The position numbers and the translations under genes were made by a program. 64,000 nt of DNA. It comes from Sphingorhabdus lutea (GTDB lineage: Bacteria > Pseudomonadota > Alphaproteobacteria > Sphingomonadales > Sphingomonadaceae). The stretch spans positions 1,044,501 to 1,108,500 of the forward strand of contig NZ_CP018154.1 in assembly GCF_001889025.1 (NCBI RefSeq), in the 5' to 3' direction. Shown here one piece after another: positions 9,464 through 18,972 of this stretch (position 1 is the first letter of the stretch; each line of letters opens with the position of its first letter). Under the pieces are notes generated by a model. It saw only the letters and a list, made by a program, of their open reading frames with translations, was not told the DNA's origin and ran no database searches.

Positions 9464-9985
9464 ATGCGGAATTTCTTCATCATCCTTTTGGCGATTTTAT
9501 GCATCGGCATTGGCGCTGTGGGCGTGAATGCGATGCAAAATAATGATGCAGGATTGGTGAATTTCCCTTATATTAACGTGGCGAAAAATGATAAATTTTA
9601 TCAGGTGCGGATTGAACAGCGCGTGATTATCCGTTTCCCACGGCCAAAGGTGGGGCCAGCCAGCACTATGGTGCGGACATCCGGCGGGGCAGGTGACGCA
9701 GTGCCCACAAAATTTAAAGAAAAAAAGGTGGGTAAATGTCTGTGGCTGGACAGGTTGGCCGGCGTCGTGCCCGGCCCGAATGAAAGTTTGGAAATAATTA
9801 CCAAGGATAATCACCGCGTAAAGGCATATTTGGCCGATAAATGTTCGGCGCGGGATTTTTACGCAGGTGCCTATGTCGAACGATCGGCGGATGGAAAATT
9901 ATGTGTTGACCGTGATGAAATTCATTCACGCACCGGCACATTGTGCAAAATTGATAAATTGCGCTTGCTTGTTCCGGAAAATTAA
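9464..9985 (+). CDS. exported or membrane-anchored Cys-containing protein (hypothetical)
   Basis: A 173-residue protein with an N-terminal hydrophobic stretch (residues 4-23, FFIILLAILCIGIGAVGV) that acts as signal or anchor, followed by a soluble domain with four cysteines (KCLW, DKCSAR, LCVD, LCKI) that could form two disulfides in the periplasm. I do not recognise the family. It stands alone, with about 180 bases of AT-rich sequence upstream and the DEAD helicase 138 bases downstream. Confidence 0.7.
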   Translation: MRNFFIILLAILCIGIGAVGVNAMQNNDAGLVNFPYINVAKNDKFYQVRIEQRVIIRFPRPKVGPASTMVRTSGGAGDAVPTKFKEKKVGKCLWLDRLAGVVPGPNESLEIITKDNHRVKAYLADKCSARDFYAGAYVERSADGKLCVDRDEIHSRTGTLCKIDKLRLLVPEN

Positions 9986-10123
9986 GGTGCTGCTATCGGC
10001 ACATTATGGGGTAATGCGGTAAATATCTTGACATTTGATGTTAAAATGGGCAACGAAAATAATATAAATATTATTTCATTAAGCGAATAATATTTTACAT
10101 TTTCTCCTTACAATTGGATATTT

Positions 10124-11494
10124 ATGAAATTTGCCGATCTCGGCCTATCAACTGAACTGCTAAAATCGCTCGATGATGCGGGCTATAGCGAGCCGACTCC
10201 TATTCAGGCACAGGCAATCCCTCCCATTTTAATGATGCGCGATTTAATTGGCATTGCACAAACCGGAACGGGTAAAACCGCATCCTTTGTATTGCCCATG
10301 ATTGATATTTTGTCGCAGGGGCGTTCACGCGCGCGTATGCCACGCAGTTTAATCCTTGAACCCACGCGCGAATTGGCCGCGCAGGTGGCGGAAAATTTTG
10401 AAAAATATGGCAAATATACCAAATTAAACATGGCGTTGTTAATTGGCGGCGTGTCGATGGGCGATCAAATTGCCGCATTGGAACGCGGCGTGGACGTTTT
10501 AATCGCTACTCCTGGCCGATTGATGGATTTGTTTGAACGCGGTAATATTTTGCTGACCGGTTGTGATTTATTGGTAATTGATGAGGCGGATCGGATGCTC
10601 GACATGGGGTTCATTCCCGATATTGAACATATTTGCACCAAATTGCCTGCCACGCGCCAAACCATGTTATTTTCGGCGACCATGCCGCCGCCGATTAAAA
10701 AATTGTCGGACAAATTCCTAAATAATCCCAAATATGTGGAGGTTTCACGTCCGGCCACAGCCAATAATAATATTGAACAATTTTTGGTCGATGTCGCGCC
10801 GATAAAAAAGCGGCAATTATTGCGCGATTTATTAAATAGCGAAAATATTCAAAATGCGATTATTTTTTGCAATCGTAAGACCACGGTTCGCGAATTAAAT
10901 AAAAGTTTGAAACGCCATGGTTTCCGTTCGGGCGAAATACATGGCGATATTGATCAGGCGCAAAGACAGGCTGAATTAGAAGCGTTTAAAAATGGCGATA
11001 TAAATTTGCTGGTCGCATCCGATGTCGCCGCGCGCGGCATCGATGTTAAAAATGTCAGCCATGTTTTTAATTTCGACACGCCATGGCATGCCGATGATTA
11101 TGTGCACCGCATTGGCCGCACGGGCCGCGCAGGGGCAAAGGGGCGGGCGTTTAGTTTCCTGACCAAGGCAGATGATGAGGCGATTGACGCGATTAAAAAA
11201 TTGCTGAAAATGGACATTCCGCGCTTTGCCTATAATCCTGGAGCAAAGAAAAAAGCCAAAGAAGATTTGGATAATGATGGCGATGATATTAAGGCGGAAA
11301 AGCCAAAATCACGCAGGGTCAAATCGGAAAAGCCGGAAAAATCGGATAATCGCCGCCGTTATAAATCTGATGAAAATCAATCTATGCAATCGGATAAAAG
11401 GCCCGCCCCCTATAAACAAATTGATGCAAAGGAAGATGGCGCCTGGAATGGCCCTGTTCCGACATTTTTTGATATTGGGATTGAGCTAGATTAA
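10124..11494 (+). CDS. DEAD-box ATP-dependent RNA helicase (RhlE-like)
   Basis: A 456-residue helicase with every motif in place: Q motif GYSEPTPIQ, Walker A AQTGTGKT (45-52), PTRELA, DEAD at 153-156 (VIDEADRMLDMGF), SAT, then the C-terminal domain with IIFCNRK, ASDVAARGID and HRIGRTGRAG. A basic, low-complexity tail (about residues 374-440, many K/S/E) would bind RNA. It most resembles RhlE and related helicases that act in ribosome assembly, RNA decay or cold adaptation. The upstream region is AT-rich with an 8-bp inverted repeat (AATAATAT/ATATTATT near 10060-10077), possibly a structured 5' leader. Confidence 0.92.
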   Translation: MKFADLGLSTELLKSLDDAGYSEPTPIQAQAIPPILMMRDLIGIAQTGTGKTASFVLPMIDILSQGRSRARMPRSLILEPTRELAAQVAENFEKYGKYTKLNMALLIGGVSMGDQIAALERGVDVLIATPGRLMDLFERGNILLTGCDLLVIDEADRMLDMGFIPDIEHICTKLPATRQTMLFSATMPPPIKKLSDKFLNNPKYVEVSRPATANNNIEQFLVDVAPIKKRQLLRDLLNSENIQNAIIFCNRKTTVRELNKSLKRHGFRSGEIHGDIDQAQRQAELEAFKNGDINLLVASDVAARGIDVKNVSHVFNFDTPWHADDYVHRIGRTGRAGAKGRAFSFLTKADDEAIDAIKKLLKMDIPRFAYNPGAKKKAKEDLDNDGDDIKAEKPKSRRVKSEKPEKSDNRRRYKSDENQSMQSDKRPAPYKQIDAKEDGAWNGPVPTFFDIGIELD

Positions 11495-11652
11495 GCTGCA
11501 TTAAGCCGCACCGCATTATATTTTTTAAATGCCCGCAAAGGAATATGTCCAATTAAGGCAATTTTCGATGCGGGTGCATAGCTGCGCCAAAGAGCTGCGC
11601 CCGAAATAGCGCCAATATTTTTAGGTTGCGTAGATATTAAGCCGCGCGCCAA
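11491..11652 (-). CDS. possible small ORF or gene remnant near tRNA-Trp
   Basis: The minus strand holds a 53-codon open frame from a TTG at 11652 to TAA 11491-11493 with protein-like composition (ISGAALWRSYAPASK, then IALIGHIPLRAF). It overlaps the helicase stop codon. There is no ATG and no ribosome site; an in-frame stop lies a few codons further upstream. It may be the decayed C-terminus of a gene lost beside the tRNA, or chance. Family not recognised. Confidence 0.2.
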   Translation of the reverse strand: MARGLISTQPKNIGAISGAALWRSYAPASKIALIGHIPLRAFKKYNAVRLNAA

Positions 11653-11691
11653 GAATTTTTGACCGCTTTTTCAAATATTTATCAGAAAAAA

Positions 11692-11767
11692 TGGCAGGAG
11701 TTGAGGGACTCGAACCCACGGCCCTCGGTTTTGGAGACCGATGCTCTACCAACTGAGCTAAACTCCT
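11692..11767 (-). tRNA. tRNA-Trp (CCA)
   Basis: A 76-base cloverleaf on the minus strand. The acceptor arms AGGAGTT and AACTCCT pair over 7 bp, the 3' CCA is encoded, the D-arm is TAGCTCAGTTGGTAGAGCA, the anticodon loop CTCCAAA gives CCA (tryptophan), and the T-arm contains GGTTCGAGTCC. In many alphaproteobacteria this tRNA precedes secE-nusG; here nothing of that kind follows it, only the helicase end. Confidence 0.97.
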
Positions 11768-11878
11768 GCAGATTGATTCTCATCAATCAGATGGTGCTTT
11801 AGCGGCGTTATACGGCCTGTGCAACCCATCAAATGACAAAGATGGCAGAGAATATATATTATTGCATTGCCCAATAAA

Positions 11879-11904
11879 AAAGGGCGACATAATTGCCGCC
11901 CTTT
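11879..11904 (-). terminator. bidirectional intrinsic terminator
   Basis: AAAGGGCG (11879-11886) pairs with CGCCCTTT (11897-11904) across a 10-base loop. On the minus strand it ends in a run of T and closes the TonB receptor transcript; on the plus strand it also has a T run. Confidence 0.75.
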
Positions 11905-11930
11905 TCCTAATCATATAAAAATGGCGTGGA

Positions 11931-14195
11931 TTAAAATTTAACGCCCGCTTCAACGCCCCAAATGCGCGGTTCGTTAACAAAGCCTGTTAAATTATTAAAA
12001 TCAATCGCGCCAACGGCGGAAACATCATTGGTAATATTGCGTCCGAAAAAGGCAAAATCATATTTATCGGTTTTATACCCAATACGCAGGCCGCCCTCAA
12101 TCATGCTATCGTCGCTAAATTCAACCGATTCATACAGGAAGAAGTTGATTTTTGAACGATATGCCCAATCGGTAAAGGCGTAAATTTCGCCATTGCCAAC
12201 CGGCCTTGCATAGCGCGCGGTCCAATTGACTGTCCATTTTGGTGCTTGGGGAAGTTGATTGCCGTCAATGGAGTAAATGCCGGTTGAGCCAGCACGCACC
12301 GGATCGGTAATGGTGCATGGCGCACCGCAACCGGTGATAAATGCATTGGCATCGTCAATTTTTGCGTCATTATAGCCAATACCTGCGGTCAAGGTTAAGG
12401 CGTCAAATGGGCGTGCTTCAAATTCAGCTTCAAAGCCTTTGCCTTCAACTGCATTAACATTGATAAGTTTTGCCGCATTGCTTGCGCCGCCCACTGCGGT
12501 TAATTGTGCGTCCTTCATCCGATAATAAAAACCGGAAAGGTTGAAACGAACCATGTCGTTAAATTGGGTTTTAATGCCCGCTTCATATGACATGGTGGTT
12601 TCGCTGCTTGCCTTTGAAACCGCATCTTGAACAGTGGTAAAAACAAATAATGCGCGGCCCTGAATTGACGGGGCGCGATAACCACGTGCAACACGAGCAT
12701 ATAAGTTCACATCATCGCTGGCTTTATATCCCGCGCTGACATCCCATGTCACATTGCTTTCATGGACACGGTCGCTGCCCGAACCAATTGCGCCAAAAAA
12801 GCCAGAGCGTGTCACGTCAAAACGGCGTCTGTCATTATTATAACGAACGCCGCCCGTGACAGACAATTGCTCGCTAAGCGGAATGGTGGCCGAACCAAAC
12901 ATACCAAATGCAGATGATTCCTGACGCTGGTCAACGGTTACGCTTGGGCTTGTTCCTTGCGGTGTGTCAAAATTGAATGAACGAATATCCAATTTTTCGT
13001 TGAAAATGAAGATGCCGCCTTGCCAGCTGATTTCGCCTTCGCCGCTATTTGATGCTAAGCGCACTTCTTGTGTAAATTGGTCTAGGCTTGGCACTTCATC
13101 CTGCGATTGTGCAGGAAATGGAATGAAACCTGGGCCAGAAACAGGCAGGAATGATGCGCCAAATCCGCCATCAATATCGCCCCGGCTTTTATATTTGCCG
13201 TTCCAATATGCACTGACCGCGGTTAAAGTGACAGGACCGAAATCATATTCCAAATTATGGGCAAGATTAAATAATTGCAGTTTTTGGAAGTTAATGCCGT
13301 CGGTGCGCACTTTGTCACGTTCAAATTTTGTGCCTGCGCCGCCAAGGCCGATTAACTCATTTGAACCAGCGGCAAAGACATTTGCACGGAAAACACGCGC
13401 CGAACCAGTATAATCGCGATATTGTCCAGTCAAGCGCATGGTCAGCGCATCACTTGGCTTTAATTGAATTTGGCCGCGCAGAGCGATATCGCCATATCCT
13501 TCCAAATCATTGTCAAATGGGCTTTCAATATTATCCACCCAATCAGAACGGCGTTGATACATGGCAGAAAAACGAGCCGAAACAACGTCATTTATTTCGC
13601 CGCCATAGGCGCCTTCCAAAGTTAAAGAACGAAAGCTGCCGATGCTGCCCTTGGCATAGCCGCCTTCTTCATCGGGGCGCACGCTGTCAAATTTGACGAT
13701 GCCGGCGGGGGTGTTGCGGCCAAATAAAGTTCCCTGTGGACCGCGCAAAACCTCTACACGGTCAAGGTCAAAAATTGGAAAGCCCTTTAAAATGGGATTT
13801 TCCAACACGACATCATCATAAACCAAGCTGACGGGTTGAGAAGCGTTTAAGTCAAAATCGGTATTGCCCAAACCGCGAATATAAAAACGGGGAAATGTGC
13901 GGCCAAATGAGCTTTCAATATTAAGGCTGGGCACACGTCCGGCAAGGCCACGAATATCCGAACCACCAGTGGCCAATGCTTCTAATTTATCGCCATTTAC
14001 CACGTCGATGGACAAGGGGATGTCTTGCAAATTTTCGCTGCGGCGTTGTGCGGTAACAACAATTTGGCCAAGGCCATTATTTTCGGATGAATTTGTATCT
14101 TCATTATTTTGTGCAAAAGCAGGCATGGTTGACGCCAATGTCATGGCCACGGCCATTGCGGTAAATGATGATTTAATATGATTAAATTTAGCCAT
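11931..14195 (-). CDS. TonB-dependent outer membrane receptor
   Basis: A 754-residue outer-membrane receptor. There is a signal peptide (cleavage near AFA-QNN, residue 28), a TonB-box-like IVVTAQRR at about 47-54, a plug domain (DIRGLAGRVPSLNI through VEVLRGPQGTLFGRNTPAG) and a long beta-barrel ending in the expected aromatic residue (GVEAGVKF). It belongs to the large sphingomonad family often annotated as iron-siderophore or carbohydrate/terpenoid receptors; the ligand cannot be read from sequence. GGAG precedes ATG 14195. An operator-like repeat region lies about 145-190 bases upstream. No transporter partner is adjacent. Confidence 0.93.
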   Translation of the reverse strand: MAKFNHIKSSFTAMAVAMTLASTMPAFAQNNEDTNSSENNGLGQIVVTAQRRSENLQDIPLSIDVVNGDKLEALATGGSDIRGLAGRVPSLNIESSFGRTFPRFYIRGLGNTDFDLNASQPVSLVYDDVVLENPILKGFPIFDLDRVEVLRGPQGTLFGRNTPAGIVKFDSVRPDEEGGYAKGSIGSFRSLTLEGAYGGEINDVVSARFSAMYQRRSDWVDNIESPFDNDLEGYGDIALRGQIQLKPSDALTMRLTGQYRDYTGSARVFRANVFAAGSNELIGLGGAGTKFERDKVRTDGINFQKLQLFNLAHNLEYDFGPVTLTAVSAYWNGKYKSRGDIDGGFGASFLPVSGPGFIPFPAQSQDEVPSLDQFTQEVRLASNSGEGEISWQGGIFIFNEKLDIRSFNFDTPQGTSPSVTVDQRQESSAFGMFGSATIPLSEQLSVTGGVRYNNDRRRFDVTRSGFFGAIGSGSDRVHESNVTWDVSAGYKASDDVNLYARVARGYRAPSIQGRALFVFTTVQDAVSKASSETTMSYEAGIKTQFNDMVRFNLSGFYYRMKDAQLTAVGGASNAAKLINVNAVEGKGFEAEFEARPFDALTLTAGIGYNDAKIDDANAFITGCGAPCTITDPVRAGSTGIYSIDGNQLPQAPKWTVNWTARYARPVGNGEIYAFTDWAYRSKINFFLYESVEFSDDSMIEGGLRIGYKTDKYDFAFFGRNITNDVSAVGAIDFNNLTGFVNEPRIWGVEAGVKF

Positions 14196-14339
14196 TTAGG
14201 ATATACTCCAAAAATTGGGAGAGAAGAGAAAAATTATATGGAGAAATATGTTATTTCAACATGCGCGCCTATATGTTGAAAAGAAATTAAGAGTCAATTA
14301 AGGGTCGCCGCAAACAGCCACTTTCTGGGCCATTTGTGA

Positions 14340-14385
14340 CATTTAAGTGACTCAATAAATGTGGAAATAAGTCATTTAGTAAATG
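14340..14385. promoter_or_regulatory. repeat cluster upstream of the TonB receptor
   Basis: Two inverted repeats with the same half-site lie in tandem: CATTTA...TAAATG is spaced 10 bases at 14340-14361 and forms a perfect 13-bp palindrome (CATTTAGTAAATG) at 14373-14385. AAGTGACT and AAGTCATTT repeats are interleaved. The position, 145-190 bases upstream of the receptor ATG and just after the gshA stop, suits an operator. The binding protein is unknown. Confidence 0.35.
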
Positions 14386-14406
14386 TGAAAAATGCTTGGG
14401 TTAAAT

Positions 14407-15795
14407 TTAAAAGCTCATTTCATCATAAATATGGCTGATGTCGCCATGCCATTGCCCATGAAAACGTTGCAAAAGCTGATCTGCGGGGGTTTTACCCGTG
14501 GCTATCACCTCGCGCAGGGGATCAAGAAAGCCGCCTTCATGATCGCCGCTGCTGTTTAATCTATTGCGATTGGCAAGGCCCATTGCTGCAATTTTAATCA
14601 CCACTGCGCCCAATTCGCGCAAAGTGCCGCCACCAGGAACGGGGGTAGTAAGGCCCATTTTAGGCACATTATTACGCAAATTTTCGCGTTCTTCCATGCT
14701 CCAATTTTTGACCAAATCCCACGCGGCGTCCAATGCCGCGCCATCATATAATAACCCCACCCAAAATGCCGGAAGTGCACAAATGCGGTTCCATGGGCCG
14801 CCATCCGCGCCGCGCATTTCAAGGAAGGATTTCAAACGAACCTCTGGAAATGCGGTGGAAAGATGGTCTGTCCAATCGGACTGCCGTGGTTTTTCCCCCG
14901 GCAAGACGGATAATTTTCCGTCCATAAAATCACGGAAACTTAATCCCGCTGCATCAATATATTGTCCATTACGATAGACAAAATACATTGGCACATCGAG
15001 CATATAGTCAACATAGCGTTCATAGCCAAAGCCGTCTTCGAAAACAAAGGGCAACATGCCGGTGCGGTGGGGGTCGGTGTCGGACCAAATGTGGCTGCGA
15101 TAAGATGTAAATCCATTTGGTTGCCCCTCCAAAAAGGGGGAATTGGCGAATAATGCGGTGGCCAGCGGTTGCAGGGCAAGGCCGACACGGAATTTTTTGG
15201 CCATATCCGCCTCCGACGAATAATCCAAATTTACCTGTATGGTGCAGGTGCGCAGCATCATGTCCAATCCCATGCTGCCAACACGCGGCATATGGTTTAA
15301 CATGATTTTATATCGCCCCTTTGGCATGATGGGCAATTCTTCGCGTTTTTTGTCGGGCCATAAACCCATGCCCAAAAAACCTTTTCCCGTTTTTGCGCCT
15401 ATTGCCTTTACCTGTGCCAAATGGCGGCCCGTTTCGGCGCATGTTTCGTGAATATTATCCAATGGAGCGCCGGAAAGTTCCAATTGTCCTGCGGGTTCTA
15501 AACTAACCGTGCCGTCACTGCCCGACATGGCGATTATATTGACTGTGCCATCGGGGGCGGTTTCCTCAACCGGTTTCCACCCAAATTCGCCCAGCGCGAT
15601 TAACATATCGCGAATGCCGCCTTCTTCATCATAGGATGGCGCCTTAAAAGTTTCGCGGCAATAAACGAATTTTTCATGTTCAGTGCCAATTTTCCATCGT
15701 TCAATTGGTTTTTCGCCATTGGCCATGGGTTGTATTAAATCGGCCTTGCTTTCGATGAAGGGGTCATCTGAATGTGAAATGTTTCTTGTGCTCAT
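14407..15795 (-). CDS. gshA: glutamate-cysteine ligase
   Basis: The first enzyme of glutathione synthesis, joining glutamate and cysteine with ATP in the cytosol. The protein (462 residues from ATG 15795) belongs to the plant/alphaproteobacterial GshA class: IGTEHEKFVY near the N-terminus, MLNHMPRVGSMGLDMM, TCTIQVNLDYSSE and SFRDFMDG are class signatures. ATG 15795 was preferred over upstream in-frame ATGs at 15801 and 15816 because homologues usually start shortly before this point; no clear ribosome site separates them. The gene stands alone. Confidence 0.93.
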   Translation of the reverse strand: MSTRNISHSDDPFIESKADLIQPMANGEKPIERWKIGTEHEKFVYCRETFKAPSYDEEGGIRDMLIALGEFGWKPVEETAPDGTVNIIAMSGSDGTVSLEPAGQLELSGAPLDNIHETCAETGRHLAQVKAIGAKTGKGFLGMGLWPDKKREELPIMPKGRYKIMLNHMPRVGSMGLDMMLRTCTIQVNLDYSSEADMAKKFRVGLALQPLATALFANSPFLEGQPNGFTSYRSHIWSDTDPHRTGMLPFVFEDGFGYERYVDYMLDVPMYFVYRNGQYIDAAGLSFRDFMDGKLSVLPGEKPRQSDWTDHLSTAFPEVRLKSFLEMRGADGGPWNRICALPAFWVGLLYDGAALDAAWDLVKNWSMEERENLRNNVPKMGLTTPVPGGGTLRELGAVVIKIAAMGLANRNRLNSSGDHEGGFLDPLREVIATGKTPADQLLQRFHGQWHGDISHIYDEMSF

Positions 15796-15884
15796 AATCA
15801 TATATGTAAGCAGCAAATATGACAGTTTCCAGCATTAAATAGCGCTTTGAAACTTATATTGCTTTTAACCGCTATGAAAGGGGG

Positions 15885-17936
15885 TTAATTTACCGTGACG
15901 GTATAGGTTAAAACAAATGATGTACTGGCGGCCAATGTCGGGGCGACGGCGGTAATGACATTGCCGGAAATGGACGCACCATATGGGTCGCTTTCATCCG
16001 TGCCGGTGTTGTTATCATCCTCCACTGTGCTGGCCGCGCCGCACGATGCGCCGGACCGCATTGACCCTGCAACATATGTCACATTGGTGGGCATCGTATC
16101 GGTTGCCGATAAATTTGTTAATGGTGCGGCGCCGCCATTGGTCATGGTGATGCAATATCGCACAACTGCACCGGGAATTGCTTTGGGGTTACTGGCGCTT
16201 ACTGGGTCGCTCAACACATTATTTATTTTTGTGACATTAAAATTGGCGGCGATGACATTAAATAATATTTCATCTATATTCCAATAATTTGCCTCTATTT
16301 GAGCGGTGGGCAGGGAATTTCTTTTGGCCAAACCATTATTCGCAGCGCCATTTGTGCTGGTGCTGGCATCTTTGGCAAAAACCCGCACTGTCCAATTTGA
16401 TGATGGGGAAACAACCGGAATAGTATAGGTTGGATTGCCCGAATCGCTGCCATTATTGGTCCATATTGCGTCATTGGCGGTGACATCGCCATGCGTGCCA
16501 TCATTATATAAACGGATGTTTGATGCGACCAGAGCGCCGCTATTATCATAGACGTTGGCTGTCATGGGGTTGGTGGCGGCGCTTGGGTTGGCATCCACCT
16601 GAGCGGTAATGGTCATATTGGTGCCGGGGTAAAATGATGCCCCCGCTATTGGCGCGGTTATCACCGTGCCAAATGCCTCTGCTGTTCCCAAAGTGCCATT
16701 GACAATTGACCATTCAATATCGTCAATTAAATACCAGCTTTTATATAATGTCGCGTTAAATGTACGAAATTGTATGGTAATTGTTTGTCCGGCATAGGCG
16801 GCAAGGGAGAAATTGGCGGTAAACCAATTTTCGCTGCCCTGTGCGATGGTCATGCCTGCAGTATGTGTGCCCGTTGATGTTGTGTCCCAACCATTATATT
16901 GGCCATAGCCAGGGGCGGAGGCGCTGACCGCGCCCGTTCCCATATTGGGTGAAAATGGGTTGGTGACATAATTTCCTGCTGTCGGCCCGATAAGTTCGTT
17001 GGTGGTCGCGCCATTTACAATTTCCGCGCGAATCCAATCCCATTGGGTCGTTGCGCCATTGACGCTGCCGTCCCAACCCTGTGGTTTCCATCTTATGGTA
17101 ATATTTCCCGGATTGGTGGCTGGCACGGTGATGGTGCGGGATAATGTTGTTGCGGGCGCGCCTGCGGCGGGTTCATTATTTGTCCGCGCACCAAGCAAAT
17201 AGGAAAAATTACCGCTATTGGCATTGCCGTTGGTACTGCGTGTTTGGTTTGCGCCATCGGTGGTGACTGAAACAGTTTCATTCGGGCGAACCTGCGCATC
17301 AAAATTGGCATTTGTTTTTGTGCCGGACCAGTTGGTTGGATCTTCCTGTCCGGTGGCAGAAAATTCAAAATTGCCGTTAATAACGGGCTGCGCATTGGCG
17401 CTTTTTGTGCCATTTTGCGTGATGTCAAAATAGATATAATAGGTTTGCGCGCCGCCATCTTGAACAATCCATTTAACCTCACCACGATTATTTGATGCGG
17501 CATCGGTGGCATTATTAAAAATAGTATCGGTATATTCCTGAACCGCGGCAATTGTGCCATTGGGCCGAACAACCCGAACCGAATTAATGTCAAAACTTCC
17601 CGAAATACTCAATTGCGCCATTAAAACGGCAAAATCGACATTCACTTTTGCTGTGCTGTTTACCGAAGAAGTGGCGGGCAGGGTAACCGGCACACGGTAA
17701 TGCCAATCTTGACCAGAGGCCACACCATCGGGATCCCACCAACCGGGCGGAGACGGTGTGCGTAAATCAGCATCTGCGCGGAAAATGATACCAAATATCA
17801 GGCCGAAAAATAAAAATGATAAGACAAGGTTTTTTGGCGAGAATAAACGCCCGAAAAATGATGTAAAATCATTTAATCTGAATATATTACCTGCCGCAAT
17901 TGCGGGGTTTATAGAATTAATTTTTTCTTTCATCAT
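15885..17936 (-). CDS. large exported protein with DUF11-type repeat
   Basis: A 683-residue protein with a positively charged N-terminus and a hydrophobic signal/anchor segment at about residues 37-53 (LVLSFLFFGLIFGIIF). An N-terminal beta-rich domain (YRVPVTLP...AQTYYIYFD) resembles DUF2341-like modules; the middle part (GTNMTITAQVD...DGTHGDVTANDAIW) resembles a choice-of-anchor X domain; the last 110 residues (KINNVLSDPVSASNP...TDTMPTNVTYVAGS) match a DUF11 Ig-like repeat. It is Asn/Thr/Ala-rich with few cysteines. It is probably surface-exposed or secreted, but no sorting signal is visible at the C-terminus and the role is unknown. It stands alone between gshA and rsmE. Confidence 0.7.
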   Translation of the reverse strand: MMKEKINSINPAIAAGNIFRLNDFTSFFGRLFSPKNLVLSFLFFGLIFGIIFRADADLRTPSPPGWWDPDGVASGQDWHYRVPVTLPATSSVNSTAKVNVDFAVLMAQLSISGSFDINSVRVVRPNGTIAAVQEYTDTIFNNATDAASNNRGEVKWIVQDGGAQTYYIYFDITQNGTKSANAQPVINGNFEFSATGQEDPTNWSGTKTNANFDAQVRPNETVSVTTDGANQTRSTNGNANSGNFSYLLGARTNNEPAAGAPATTLSRTITVPATNPGNITIRWKPQGWDGSVNGATTQWDWIRAEIVNGATTNELIGPTAGNYVTNPFSPNMGTGAVSASAPGYGQYNGWDTTSTGTHTAGMTIAQGSENWFTANFSLAAYAGQTITIQFRTFNATLYKSWYLIDDIEWSIVNGTLGTAEAFGTVITAPIAGASFYPGTNMTITAQVDANPSAATNPMTANVYDNSGALVASNIRLYNDGTHGDVTANDAIWTNNGSDSGNPTYTIPVVSPSSNWTVRVFAKDASTSTNGAANNGLAKRNSLPTAQIEANYWNIDEILFNVIAANFNVTKINNVLSDPVSASNPKAIPGAVVRYCITMTNGGAAPLTNLSATDTMPTNVTYVAGSMRSGASCGAASTVEDDNNTGTDESDPYGASISGNVITAVAPTLAASTSFVLTYTVTVN

Positions 17937-18082
17937 TTTATGTCTTGAATGACATATGCCATCAAAAGGTTTATTAATTATAAAAATTGCAAGTTTCTAG
18001 GCATTTGCGATGTAAATAATGTCAAATTTAGTTAATTTTGTAAATTATATGGGCTTTGTAAATTATATGGGCAAGGCCTATT

Positions 18083-18856
18083 CTATTGCGCGGCCATCCA
18101 CACCGAAATTGCGCACATGGCTGCGGTTTCGGCGCGCAGGATTAACGGTCCTAAACTTATGGGAATGGTAAAGGCTTGGGCGCGTAACAGCGCATTTTCA
18201 CTGTCGGTAAACCCGCCCTCTGGCCCAATTAAAATCGCCGCTGGTCCGGTAAATTTACCAAATGCCTGTAACATTGGCATGGCCTGCATCCCGCCATCAA
18301 AGCTGCGCTCATCGGCAAAAAATAAATGACGCGGCGCGGGGTTTATCATATCCCAATTTTTCAACATATCGGTCAAATTCATCATGTCGGATATTTGAGG
18401 CAGGGCAGTTCGTTCGCATTGTTCGGCGGCCTCTATCATCCGGCTGGCCAACCGATCGGGTTTTATTTTATCCACCACGCATCTTTGTGTGATGATGGGC
18501 TGAAAAATATCGACCCCCAATTCGCAGGATTTTTCGGCGATAAGGTCAAATTTATCCCTTTTTATCGCGGCCTGACACAGCCATAAATTGGCGACATTTT
18601 CTCTATCCTTTATTTTTTCACTTACCTGCATCGCGCCATGACGTTTTGATTTGGCGGTAATGTGGGCTAAAAATTCGCCATTTATATTATCAAAAATTTT
18701 AACTGCATCGCCAATGTCCAATCGCATGACGGTGAATAAATATTGTGCGGCATTTCCATCTATAATTTGCGTACCGCCAATGATGATGGGCGTTTCCACA
18801 TATAAACGCGGCGTGGAACGGGCAATATTTTTCGGGCTGTTCTTATCGTGCGGCAT
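18083..18856 (-). CDS. rsmE: 16S rRNA (uracil-1498-N3)-methyltransferase
   Basis: A 257-residue RsmE-family SPOUT methyltransferase that methylates U1498 of 16S rRNA using SAM. The trefoil-knot SAM site is visible: LIGPEGGFTDSE followed by SLGPLILRAETAAM near the C-terminus. The N-terminal PUA-like domain covers roughly residues 15-80. It faces ubiA divergently, with 116 bases between the two start codons. Length is normal. Confidence 0.94.
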   Translation of the reverse strand: MPHDKNSPKNIARSTPRLYVETPIIIGGTQIIDGNAAQYLFTVMRLDIGDAVKIFDNINGEFLAHITAKSKRHGAMQVSEKIKDRENVANLWLCQAAIKRDKFDLIAEKSCELGVDIFQPIITQRCVVDKIKPDRLASRMIEAAEQCERTALPQISDMMNLTDMLKNWDMINPAPRHLFFADERSFDGGMQAMPMLQAFGKFTGPAAILIGPEGGFTDSENALLRAQAFTIPISLGPLILRAETAAMCAISVWMAAQ

Positions 18857-18972
18857 GGAAACTGGCTATGTCAATTTATAGGGCAAATCAAGCGGGCAAT
18901 TTATTGCGCAAATCCTATTGCCCTATAAACTAAGCACATGACGGCCATATGATTATTTGATAATGAGGCGTC

